Shown here: one piece after another, positions 24,308 to 33,300 of the stretch
How positions within the stretch are numbered: position 1 is the first letter of the stretch
Layout: each line of letters starts with the position of its first letter
NCBI GenBank assembly: GCA_041665525.1
Contig: JBAYIS010000010.1
Location: 45,755-109,754, forward strand
Origin: UBA8401 sp041665525
Lineage (GTDB): Bacteria; Bacteroidota; Ignavibacteria; UBA10030; UBA8401
Direction: 5' to 3'
DNA: 64,000 nucleotides
Notes under the pieces: generated by a model
Told to the model about the DNA's origin: nothing
What the model saw: the letters and a program-made list of their open reading frames with translations, nothing else
Databases searched by the model: none
Translations under genes and position numbers: made by a program

Positions 24308-26197
24308 TTAATATGATTCGTTTTGTTTTAAAAAAATACTGAGAACGGCAACATCGGCATTCGTCACTCCGGCAATGCGGGTCGCTTGTCCGATTGACCT
24401 CGGACGAACACGATGAAGTTTTTCTTTTCCTTCTGCGCTTAATGAAGAAATTTTTGCATAGTCAAAATTTTCCGGGATAAGATACTCTTCGAATTTTGCA
24501 AACCGTTGGATCTGTTCATTCTGTCTCTGGATATACCCTTCGTACTTTACATCAATCTCTACCTGTTCCCGAACATCGGCCCTCTGAAGATGATTTAAAA
24601 TATTCTCATCCGATAGAGAGTCAGCAATATCCAAAGCGGTGATGTTTGTTCTTCGAAGCATTTTTGCGAGAAGATCGTTTTCCTGGATAGGAGATTCTTT
24701 TTTCTTTTCGAGAATCGGATTAATTTTGACGGGAGATATTGTTGTCGAAAGTAAATAGCGGATTGTTTCCTCAATCATCAATTCTTTTTCATTTAACCGT
24801 TCGAGCATCTCACCGGAAATTAATCCAAGTTCGTGACCAGCACGCATCAATCTACGATCCGCATTATCTTGTCTCAATAACAATCGGTACTCTGCGCGGG
24901 ACGTGAACATTCTATACGGCTCGTCGGTGGACTTGTTAATGAGGTCATCGACCATCACACCGATATATCCCTCGCTTCGTTGAACGATGAATGGATTTCT
25001 TTTTTGTATTTTCAGCGCAGCATTGATTCCTGCAATAAGTCCTTGCCCAGCGGCTTCCTCATAACCAGAGGTACCATTTATTTGTCCAGCGAGGAAAAGT
25101 CCTGCGACAAGTTTAGTTTCAAGTGAGTGTTTTAGTTGATGCGGTGGAAAATAATCATACTCCACCGCATAGCCCGGTCTGATAAACTTTGCATTCTCCA
25201 ACCCAGAAATGGAACGGAGACCTTCATATTGTATCTCTTCTGGAAGACTTGTAGAAAATCCATTCACATACACGACATTGGTATCGTATCCTTCCGGCTC
25301 AAGAAAAATCTGGTGTCGATCACGATCTGCAAAGCGAAAGACTTTATCTTCGATGGATGGACAATATCTCGGACCGATCCCTTTAATGCGACCGGTAAAC
25401 ATCGGTGAACGATCAAATCCCTTTTCTAGAATCTTGTGCGTTGAAGGATTTGTATAGGTCAGATACATGGGGATCAACCTGTTCGTGATCTTCTCATTCT
25501 GATATGAAAATGGAATTGGTGGATCATCGCTGTTCTGGATCTCCGTCTTTGAAAGATCGATGCTGTGAAGATCGATCCTTGGAGGTGTTCCCGTTTTCAA
25601 TCTTCCCGAAACGAATCCTAGTGCCCTTAAACTTTCTGTAACACCGCGAGCGGGTGCTTCTCCAAACCTTCCTCCTTTTCTATTCCTCTCCCCGGTGTGC
25701 ATTAAACCGTTTAGAAATGTTCCGGCACACAATACCATAGAGCCGCAAACGATCTCGTGGCCGAGAAATGTTCTGATTCCCTGGAGCGCATTTCCGTTGA
25801 CAATGATCTCGGCAACAGAATCCTCCAGCACTTCAAGTCCATTTTGATTTAGGACTCTTTGTTGAGCATCCACAGAATACCACTCTCTGTCATTTTGCGA
25901 ACGAGGAGACCAGACTGCTGGACCCTTTGAAGTGTTGAGCATCTTAAATTGAATTCCCGTGGCATCAGCGATCTTTCCCATTTCACCACCCAGGGCATCA
26001 ATTTCCCTTACCAAGTGTCCTTTTGCTGTCCCGCCGATTGCAGGATTGCACGACATCCTTCCAATTGCATTTGCTTTCAGAGAAACAAGAAGCGTAGAGC
26101 AACCCATTCTTGCGGCAGCGAGGGATGCTTCAATACCCGCATGTCCCCCCCCCACAACCACTACCTGATAATATGTCTTTGGTCTATTCACAAGCAT
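24308..26197 (-). CDS. mnmG: tRNA uridine 5-carboxymethylaminomethyl modification enzyme, FAD subunit
   Basis: 629 residues, full length. With MnmE it installs the cmnm5 group at wobble U34. Visible: FAD-binding VVVVGGGHAGIEASLAAARMG, MSCNPAIGGTAKGHLVREIDALGG (with a conserved Cys), GTFLNGLMHTGE, and the C-terminal helical domain with LRPRSIGQATRIAGV-like end (HRVRPRSIGQATRI). It lies between mnmE and rsmG on the same strand, and parS site 2 is immediately upstream of its ATG. Confidence 0.97.
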   Translation of the reverse strand: MLVNRPKTYYQVVVVGGGHAGIEASLAAARMGCSTLLVSLKANAIGRMSCNPAIGGTAKGHLVREIDALGGEMGKIADATGIQFKMLNTSKGPAVWSPRSQNDREWYSVDAQQRVLNQNGLEVLEDSVAEIIVNGNALQGIRTFLGHEIVCGSMVLCAGTFLNGLMHTGERNRKGGRFGEAPARGVTESLRALGFVSGRLKTGTPPRIDLHSIDLSKTEIQNSDDPPIPFSYQNEKITNRLIPMYLTYTNPSTHKILEKGFDRSPMFTGRIKGIGPRYCPSIEDKVFRFADRDRHQIFLEPEGYDTNVVYVNGFSTSLPEEIQYEGLRSISGLENAKFIRPGYAVEYDYFPPHQLKHSLETKLVAGLFLAGQINGTSGYEEAAGQGLIAGINAALKIQKRNPFIVQRSEGYIGVMVDDLINKSTDEPYRMFTSRAEYRLLLRQDNADRRLMRAGHELGLISGEMLERLNEKELMIEETIRYLLSTTISPVKINPILEKKKESPIQENDLLAKMLRRTNITALDIADSLSDENILNHLQRADVREQVEIDVKYEGYIQRQNEQIQRFAKFEEYLIPENFDYAKISSLSAEGKEKLHRVRPRSIGQATRIAGVTNADVAVLSIFLKQNESY

Positions 26198-26199
26198 AA

Positions 26200-26215
26200 T
26201 GTTTCACGTGAAACA
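26200..26215. promoter_or_regulatory. parS centromere site 2
   Basis: TGTTTCACGTGAAACA, a perfect parS palindrome, in the mnmE-mnmG gap two bases before the mnmG start codon. Confidence 0.97.
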
Positions 26216-26255
26216 ATTTCATCCATTAAGTTCATTTGAATCGCATGCATATCGA

Positions 26256-27641
26256 CTATTTTCCAATGCAGAATTTTGAGAATATATTGTTGAGAATATC
26301 TTCTGGAGTTGTCAATCCGATAATTTCTCCAAGATAGTTAAGTGCTGCCCGCAAATCAACCGAAGCAAAATCTCCCCCCAGTCCGTTGTTAAGAGATGAC
26401 TTAGCCGCATCCAGTGAAGCAAGGGATCGCTCCAGTGCCTCTTTATGCCTGATGTTTGTAATAGTTACAGAGGATGACGAAGGGTCATGATGAGGGATTG
26501 AGATTTCAACTAGCCGTTTCTTTAGGTTATGGATTCCCTCATGAGTCTTGCAGGATATCCAAATGGAAGACTCAATATTCAAAACGCTATAGGATTCATT
26601 TTTAATATCAAATTTGTTAAAAACCCACAAGATGGATTTTTTACCATTGTACTCCATGGCAATGGAATTAAAATCCTCTATGTGTGCTTCAGTTTCGCCA
26701 ACCGAACCATCGATGAGTAGTAAAATAACATCTGATGCATCAATTACTTTCGTGGTTCTTCGTATTCCCTCCAATTCAATAACATCAGTTGATTCGCGAA
26801 GCCCGGCAGTATCATGAAAAATAAACTCAACACCTTCTAGTAAAATATTTTCCTCGATCGTATCCCGGGTTGTCCCTGGAATATCGCTGACAATTGCCCT
26901 CTCCTCTTGCAACAGTACATTCAACAAACTGGACTTCCCGGAATTTGGTCTACCGATTAAAGCAACCTTGATACCTTCTTTGATAATCTTCCCCTCTTGA
27001 TAACTGGAGATAAGCATGTGAATGGTGTTTTGAATTGCAGATAACTTTTCCACGAGTGTCTTTTTTTCCGTCAGCTCTATCCCCTCTTGCGAAAAGTCCA
27101 ATTCAAGCTCCAGCAGCGAACAGATGGTAAGAATTTCCTCGCGCAATTGTTGAACAGCTCCGGAAAGTTTTCCACTTAATTGATCAACGGAAGCTTTATG
27201 CGATTTTTCTGCTTTTGAATGAATGATATCAGCAACCGCTTCAGCCTGTGTCAGGTCCAGCTTGCCATTTAAAAAAGCGCGGAGGGTGAATTCACCCGGT
27301 TCAGCCGGCCGAACACCGATTCTATAAAGAAGGCTCAGAATTTTTTGCGAGACAAAGTAACCACCATGCGAACTGATCTCCACCACATCTTCGCCGGTGA
27401 ATGATGATGGATTGCGAAAAATAGAAATCAGCACCGTATCGATCGTTTCACGTGAAACAGGGTCAACGATCGTACCATAGTGGACAGTATGGGATTGAGC
27501 CTTGATCGCAGATAAAGGACCGTGGAATATAACATCAGCAGCAGAGAATGCGTTATTGCCGCTAATTCTTATAACGGATATACCACCAATTCCGACCGGG
27601 GTGGCTATCGCTGCGATGGTGTCGTGTGAACGCTGAATCAT
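26256..27641 (-). CDS. mnmE: tRNA modification GTPase
   Basis: 461 residues. N-terminal folate-binding domain (DTIAAIATPVGIGGISVIRISG, LNGKLDLTQAEAVADII), G domain near residue 217 with P-loop GRPNSGKSSLLN, switch DIPGTTRDTIEE, DTAGLRES, and NKFD, and the C-terminal CIGK motif whose Cys is characteristic. It forms the heterotetramer with MnmG. The codons for Val-Ser-Arg-Glu-Thr near residue 64 coincide with parS site 3. First gene of the mnmE-mnmG-rsmG-murQ run. Confidence 0.97.
   Translation of the reverse strand: MIQRSHDTIAAIATPVGIGGISVIRISGNNAFSAADVIFHGPLSAIKAQSHTVHYGTIVDPVSRETIDTVLISIFRNPSSFTGEDVVEISSHGGYFVSQKILSLLYRIGVRPAEPGEFTLRAFLNGKLDLTQAEAVADIIHSKAEKSHKASVDQLSGKLSGAVQQLREEILTICSLLELELDFSQEGIELTEKKTLVEKLSAIQNTIHMLISSYQEGKIIKEGIKVALIGRPNSGKSSLLNVLLQEERAIVSDIPGTTRDTIEENILLEGVEFIFHDTAGLRESTDVIELEGIRRTTKVIDASDVILLLIDGSVGETEAHIEDFNSIAMEYNGKKSILWVFNKFDIKNESYSVLNIESSIWISCKTHEGIHNLKKRLVEISIPHHDPSSSSVTITNIRHKEALERSLASLDAAKSSLNNGLGGDFASVDLRAALNYLGEIIGLTTPEDILNNIFSKFCIGK
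27444..27459. promoter_or_regulatory. parS centromere site 3
   Basis: CGTTTCACGTGAAACA, one mismatch from consensus at the first base, inside the mnmE coding sequence. Confidence 0.9.
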
Positions 27642-27678
27642 GAGAAGATGAAATTTTTTAAAGATACGAAATTATTTC

Positions 27679-27708
27679 TTGACAACGGAATGGATTATTA
27701 TATCTTAT
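27679..27708 (+). promoter_or_regulatory. Candidate promoter of the ilv operon
   Basis: TTGACA (27679-27684) is followed after 16 bases by TATCTTAT (27701-27708), which fits both a sigma70-like -35/-10 pair and, more loosely, the Bacteroidota TTG...TAnnTTTG pattern. Transcription from here would start shortly before the leader peptide ATG at 27753. Confidence 0.4.
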
Positions 27709-27752
27709 ATATGTGTAACCCAGTTGCACTTCATTTGTATACCAAAAAGAGA

Positions 27753-27902
27753 ATGTCCGCATACAAAACACATACAGACAACTTTGCAAAACGCTCACGC
27801 GTTCGTGCTGTTGCTGTACCGTCGGCTCTCCTTCCGCTTAGCGGCATTATTATTCTTTTGGGAATTACATTTGCTATTCTACGCCTAACTATTATCGGCT
27901 AA
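27753..27902 (+). CDS. ilv operon leader peptide
   Basis: 49-residue open frame beginning MSAYKTH, with a purine-rich AAAGAGA just before its ATG. Of 49 residues 17 are Ile, Leu or Val, and 14 of the last 24, including the clusters GIIILLGI and AILRLTII just before the stop. It ends 6 bases before the first arm of an alternative-hairpin region leading to ilvB, the geometry expected of a ribosome-stalling leader that senses charged branched-chain tRNAs. It could alternatively encode a small membrane peptide, but position and composition favour a leader. The frame is open further upstream, probably by chance. Confidence 0.65.
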   Translation: MSAYKTHTDNFAKRSRVRAVAVPSALLPLSGIIILLGITFAILRLTIIG

Positions 27903-27908
27903 GAATAG

Positions 27909-28020
27909 CAGAGGTTACTCCCAAAAAAACTTATCACACTTCCACCAACCGTCACACGTGAGAAATAATAACAGGGCGTAACCTCTGAAACAGAGGTTGT
28001 GAATTGCTTTTTTATTTTTT
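27909..28020 (+). terminator. Attenuator with mutually exclusive hairpins before ilvB
   Basis: Segment 1 CAGAGGTTAC (27909-27918) is perfectly complementary to segment 2 GTAACCTCTG (27978-27987), extendable by GGG/CCC across one mismatch. Segment 2 also pairs with segment 3 CAGAGGTT (27991-27998; 11 pairs including two G-U), a 3-base-loop hairpin followed after six bases by TTTTTTATTTTTT. If the ribosome reaches the leader stop it masks segment 1 and the 2:3 terminator forms; stalling at Ile/Leu codons frees segment 1 to sequester segment 2. The terminator's U-run is slightly displaced, so strength is uncertain. Confidence 0.65.
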
Positions 28021-28031
28021 CCAGGTGTCCT

Positions 28032-29801
28032 ATGAATCAACATCCTTCATCCCCTTCACCGCAACGCCAAATGACCGGCGCAGAAATTTTTGTTCGCTCT
28101 TTAATCGCGGAGAATGTCGACATCGTCTTCGGGTATCCCGGCGGGGCCGTCATCGGCATCTACGATGCCCTTCACGACATTTCTGATATCAAGCATATTC
28201 TCACCCGCCACGAACAAGGCGCAGTCCACGCAGCCGAAGGTTATGCAAAAGCAAGCGGAAAACCCGGAGTTGCGCTGGTTACTTCCGGACCCGGCGCAAC
28301 AAACACTGTCACCGGCATCGCCGATGCGTATATGGATTCTATCCCGATTGTTGTCTTTACCGGACAAGTTGCATTAAAATTAATCGGCAACGACGCGTTT
28401 CAGGAAGCGGATATTGTTGGAATCACACGACCAATCACAAAGCATAACTATCTCGTCCGCGATGTGAATGAACTTGCCGCAACAATTAAAGAAGCATTCT
28501 ACGTTGCAACGACCGGGCGCCCCGGACCGGTGCTGGTAGACTTGCCGAAAGATGTGATGGCGATGAAAACCACATTCAACTATCCGAAGTCGGTGAAGAT
28601 GCGCTCGTACATTCCGCACGTTGAGGGGCATCAAAAGCAATTGGACAAAGCAATCGCGCTGATTGCAAAATCGAAACGTCCGGTGCTGTATGTCGGCGGC
28701 GGAACTATCCTTTCCAATGCAGCAGAAGAGTTGACAACGTTTGCACGGAAGACAAAAATTCCGGTAACAACAACACTGCATGGACTCGGTGCCTTTCCGG
28801 AAAACGACGAACTGTCCATGGGCATGCTCGGTATGCACGGCACCTGGTATTCGAACACCGCTGTGCATTACTCCGATCTGTTAATAGCCGTCGGCGCACG
28901 GTTCGATGATCGCGTGACCGGTAAAACAGACGGGTTTGCACCGGAAGCAAAAAAGATTCATATCGACGTTGATCCTTCGAACATCAGTAAAAATGTAAAA
29001 GTCGATGTACCGATCGTCGGCGACGTGAAAAAAGTACTTCAGCAGTTGCTGCCTTCCGTTACCGCGCTTGATACAGCAGATTGGATCAAAACAATAAAAC
29101 ATTGGAAAGAAGAACATCCTTTGCGGTACAAAAACGGAAAAAATATCCGCATGCAGCATGTAATCCAAACGATCTCCCGCGTGACGAAAGGGAAGGCGGT
29201 AATGGTGAGCGATGTTGGTCAGCATCAGATGTGGATGGCACAGTTCTATCAATACATACATCCGCGGACTCATTTAACCTCCGGAGGGCTCGGGACAATG
29301 GGATTTTCACTTCCGGCATCGATGGGTGCAGCATTTGCTAGAAAAGATTTTCCGGTGATTTCCATGAGCGGGGACGGTGGAATTCAAATGAACATACAGG
29401 AACTTGCCACCATTCGCGAATATAATGTTCCAGTAAAGATTCTCATTATGAATAACGGATACCTCGGAATGGTCCGTCAATGGCAGGAACTGTTCTGGCG
29501 CAAACGGTACTCTCATGTGGAGATGACGGGACCCGATTATGTGAAATTGGCAGAAGCGTACGGGATTCCCGCCTTTCGCGCAACGCAAACGGATCAGGTA
29601 GAAGACGTTGTACAACAGATGCTCGCGATCGATGGTCCCGTTCTTGTTGAGTTTAAAGTGATGAAAGAAGAAAATGTCTATCCAATGATTCCGGCTGGCC
29701 AGACCTATAACGAGATCATTGACTTGCCGGATGATGCAACGGTGCCGGCGGAAGGTGAACAAGAAACAGATTTTACATTGGTAACGACTACCAAAGGATA
29801 A
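28032..29801 (+). CDS. ilvB: Acetolactate synthase, large catalytic subunit
   Basis: 589 residues from the ATG at 28032, with AGGTG 4 bases upstream. It condenses two pyruvates to acetolactate (valine/leucine) or pyruvate with 2-oxobutyrate (isoleucine), using ThDP and FAD. Visible: FGYPGGAVIGIYDAL and the catalytic Glu in THLL...RHEQGAVHAAEGYAKASG (here ILTRHEQGAVHAAEGYA), SGPGATNTVTGIADAYMDS, and the ThDP motif GDGGIQMNIQELATIREYNVPVKILIMNN. First structural gene after the attenuator; ilvN follows after 3 bases. Confidence 0.97.
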   Translation: MNQHPSSPSPQRQMTGAEIFVRSLIAENVDIVFGYPGGAVIGIYDALHDISDIKHILTRHEQGAVHAAEGYAKASGKPGVALVTSGPGATNTVTGIADAYMDSIPIVVFTGQVALKLIGNDAFQEADIVGITRPITKHNYLVRDVNELAATIKEAFYVATTGRPGPVLVDLPKDVMAMKTTFNYPKSVKMRSYIPHVEGHQKQLDKAIALIAKSKRPVLYVGGGTILSNAAEELTTFARKTKIPVTTTLHGLGAFPENDELSMGMLGMHGTWYSNTAVHYSDLLIAVGARFDDRVTGKTDGFAPEAKKIHIDVDPSNISKNVKVDVPIVGDVKKVLQQLLPSVTALDTADWIKTIKHWKEEHPLRYKNGKNIRMQHVIQTISRVTKGKAVMVSDVGQHQMWMAQFYQYIHPRTHLTSGGLGTMGFSLPASMGAAFARKDFPVISMSGDGGIQMNIQELATIREYNVPVKILIMNNGYLGMVRQWQELFWRKRYSHVEMTGPDYVKLAEAYGIPAFRATQTDQVEDVVQQMLAIDGPVLVEFKVMKEENVYPMIPAGQTYNEIIDLPDDATVPAEGEQETDFTLVTTTKG

Positions 29802-29804
29802 CAC

Positions 29805-30332
29805 ATGAGCACAACACCAGAACAATCAGTGGAACAAGAAGCGCACAAACATACGATTTCGGTTTTGTTGGAAAATAAATTCGGCGCGCTGAATCGCGTC
29901 GCGGGAATGTTTTCCGCAAAAGGATATAACCTGGAAAGCATTACGGTCGGACCGACAGAAGATAATGCTGTCTCCAGAATGACTATTGTTACACGCGGGG
30001 ACGATGCGATCATAGAACAAATTATCAAACAACTGAATAAATTGATCGATACACTCAAAGTTGTCGATCTGACGTATGACAGTTTTATGGAAAGGGAATT
30101 AGCCTTAATCAAGGTCAGTTCAAATCCTGAAACCAGGTCCGAGATCATGCAGATCGTGGAAATATTTCAGGGAAAAATTATCGATATTAGTCACAAAACA
30201 GTGACTGTGGAAGCGACCGGCAGCGGTCAAAAAGTCGACGCCATCATCAAAATGCTGAAACCGTTCCACATTAAAGAGATTGCCCGCACCGGGCGTGTTG
30301 CATTAAAAAGAGAATTTGTGGGAGAAGCATAA
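29805..30332 (+). CDS. ilvN: Acetolactate synthase, small regulatory subunit
   Basis: 175 residues. N-terminal ACT domain (HTISVLLENKFGALNRVAGMFSAKGYNLESITVGPTED) binding valine for feedback control, then the ALS_ss_C domain (ERELALIKV and DISHKTVTVEATGS). Encoded immediately after ilvB and two bases before gltB. Confidence 0.97.
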   Translation: MSTTPEQSVEQEAHKHTISVLLENKFGALNRVAGMFSAKGYNLESITVGPTEDNAVSRMTIVTRGDDAIIEQIIKQLNKLIDTLKVVDLTYDSFMERELALIKVSSNPETRSEIMQIVEIFQGKIIDISHKTVTVEATGSGQKVDAIIKMLKPFHIKEIARTGRVALKREFVGEA

Positions 30333-30334
30333 CA

Positions 30335-33300
30335 ATGAAAGAACCGTACCAGCAGCAAGACAATTTCCCCTTGTATGATCCGCGCAACGAGCACGATGCA
30401 TGCGGTATCGGGTTTGTTGTCAATATTAAAGGAGAGCGGTCCCATAAAATCATTGCGAAGGGGATCGAGATTCTCATCAACCTTACCCATCGCGGCGCCT
30501 GCGGTTGCGATCCCGAAACAGGGGATGGAGCGGGGATCACCATTCAGATTCCACACAAATTCTTTGTGAAAGAGTGCAAAAATCTCGGAATTAATCTTCC
30601 GGACGAAGGGGAATACGGAGTCGGCATGGTCTTCCTGCCGGTAAACCAATCCTCACGGCTGGTGTGCGAAGGAATTCTTGAACAAATCATCCGTGACGAA
30701 GGATTAAGCGTTCTCGGCTGGCGCGATACGCCGGTCGGCGCGGATGCCATCGGGCGTATTGCCCGTGCGTCGCAACCTTATATAGAGCAGATCTTCATTC
30801 GACGCGCGGAAGGAATGACCCGCGAAGAGTTCGACCGGAAACTATATATCGTCCGGAAAAGAGCCGAAGCGGAACTGTATGCCTCCGAAATTAAAGAGAA
30901 GGATTTCTTTTACATTCCGTCGTTATCGTCGAGAGTGATCATTTATAAAGGACTCTTGCTTGCTCCACAGATCGAACAATTCTACAGTGAATTGTTGGAT
31001 ACAGATACCGAAAGCGCCCTTTGCCTGGTACATCAACGCTTTTCCACCAATACGATGCCGAACTGGCAGCTGGCGCATCCGTTCCGTTTCGTTAGTCACA
31101 ACGGCGAGATCAATACGATGCGCGGTAACGTCATCTGGATGCATGCACGACAATCCGTGCTGAAGTCCGATCTGTTCGGCGACGATTTGAAAAAACTGTT
31201 TCCCATCATCCAGCCGGACGGTAGTGATTCTGCAGCGCTGGATAATGCGGTGGAATTACTGTACCACTCCGGACGAAGTTTACCGCATGTTATGTCCATG
31301 CTCATTCCGGAAGCGTGGAGTCTCGATCCAACGATGTCTTCTGAGAAAAAAGCATTCTACGAATATCATGCATCATTGATGGAACCGTGGGACGGTCCCG
31401 CCGCCGTGGCATTTACAGACGGTAAAGTAATCGGAGCTACATTGGATCGGAACGGACTGCGACCGGCACGGTTTATCGAAACGCATGACGGATTGCTGGT
31501 GATGGCCTCCGAAGTCGGCGTGCTGCAAATAGAACCGGAACGGGTGAAGATGAAGGGGAGACTGGAACCCGGTAAGATGCTCATGGTCGACCTGGAACAA
31601 AAGCGGGTGATTCACGACGAAGAGATTAAAGCGCAATTAAGTTCGCGCAAGCCGTATGGCAGCTGGATCAAAGAAAATCAGATTACACTGGAGGAGCTTG
31701 CTGAACCGCCGCGCGCACATACGCTCAGCGAAAAGGATATCGTACAGCGGCAACGGATGTTCGGGTACAGTGACGAAGATGTCCGAATGATCATTACGCC
31801 GATGGCGGTGAACGGCGAAGAAGCAATCGGCTCCATGGGAACCGATACGCCATTGGCATGTTTGTCCGACAAGCCGCAATCTCTTTTCAGTTATTTTAAA
31901 CAACTGTTTGCACAGGTGACCAATCCGCCGATCGATCCGATCCGCGAAGAGTTTGTGATGTCACTTACCAGCTACATCGGTACGGAACGGAATATCCTGG
32001 AAGAAACACCTCTCCATTGCCATACGCTGAAGCTGCAGCATCCAATCCTGACTAACAGCGAACTGGAAAAACTCCGCCGCGTGTCGCAGGGAGATTTCCT
32101 GACGACAACACTGCCGATGCTGTTTCGCGTGAACGGCGGTGAACAGGAATTAGAACGTGCATTGGATGGATTGTGCCGCCGTGCATCGCTTGCGATTGAA
32201 TCCGGGTACTCAATAATAATCCTTTCGGACCGCGGTTCAGACGACGAATACGCGCCGATCCCCAGTCTGCTGGCGATGACCGCAGTGCACAATCATCTGG
32301 TGCGGGAAAAAACGCGCACACAGGTTGCGCTCGTTGTGGAATCCGGAGAACCGCGCGAAGTAATGCATTACTGTTTATTGATCGGTTACGGTGCAAGTGC
32401 GGTAAATCCGTATCTCGCTTTTGAAACGATCGAAGATTTGGCGAACAAAGGACGTTTGTCCAAAGATGTCGCATCTGATTACGCGATCAAGAACTATAAA
32501 AAAGCAGTTGGGAAAGGATTGCTGAAGGTCTTCTCCAAAATGGGGATCTCGACGCTGCAAAGCTACCGCGGCGCACAAATCTTTGAAGTGATCGGATTGA
32601 ATAAAAATTTAGTGGAAAAATATTTTCACGGTACATCATCGCGTATCGAAGGGATCGGGTTGGATGTGCTGGTGGAAGAGGCGAGAAGGAAACATGAATT
32701 TGCACATCAGCAATTCTCTCATGCGGAGACAGAGCTCGATCTGGGCGGCAACTATCATTTCCGCATCACCGGCGAGCGGCATCTTATCAATCCTACTACG
32801 GTGACGAAACTGCAGCAATCCGTGCGCAAGCGGGATTTCAAGACGTTCAAGGAATTCACGAGCGTGCTGAACGATCAGAACAAGGAATTTTTCACGTTGC
32901 GCGGATTGATGGAGTTCAAAGAAGGAACGCGCAGCGTCCATATCGAAGATGTAGAGCCGGCAAAACAGATTGTGAAGCGTTTCGTGACCGGTGCGATGTC
33001 TTTCGGTTCAATCAGCAAAGAAGCGCATGAGACCATTGCCATCGCCATGAACCGTATCGGCGGGAAATCCAATACCGGGGAAGGAGGCGAAGATGAAGCA
33101 CGTTTTCGCTCCGACGCGAATGGAGACCTTCGCCGCAGTGCGATTAAACAGGTTGCATCCGGACGGTTCGGAGTGACGGCTAATTATCTTGTGAATGCCG
33201 ACGAAATTCAGATAAAAATTGCCCAGGGTGCAAAACCGGGTGAAGGGGGACAGCTTCCGGGATTTAAAGTGGATGAAGTGATCGCGAAAACACGTCACTC

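Noticed and set aside
27648..27752. Upstream extension of the ilv leader peptide frame
   Set aside because: It overlaps the likely promoter elements, so transcription probably starts after it; the ATG at 27753 is preferred.
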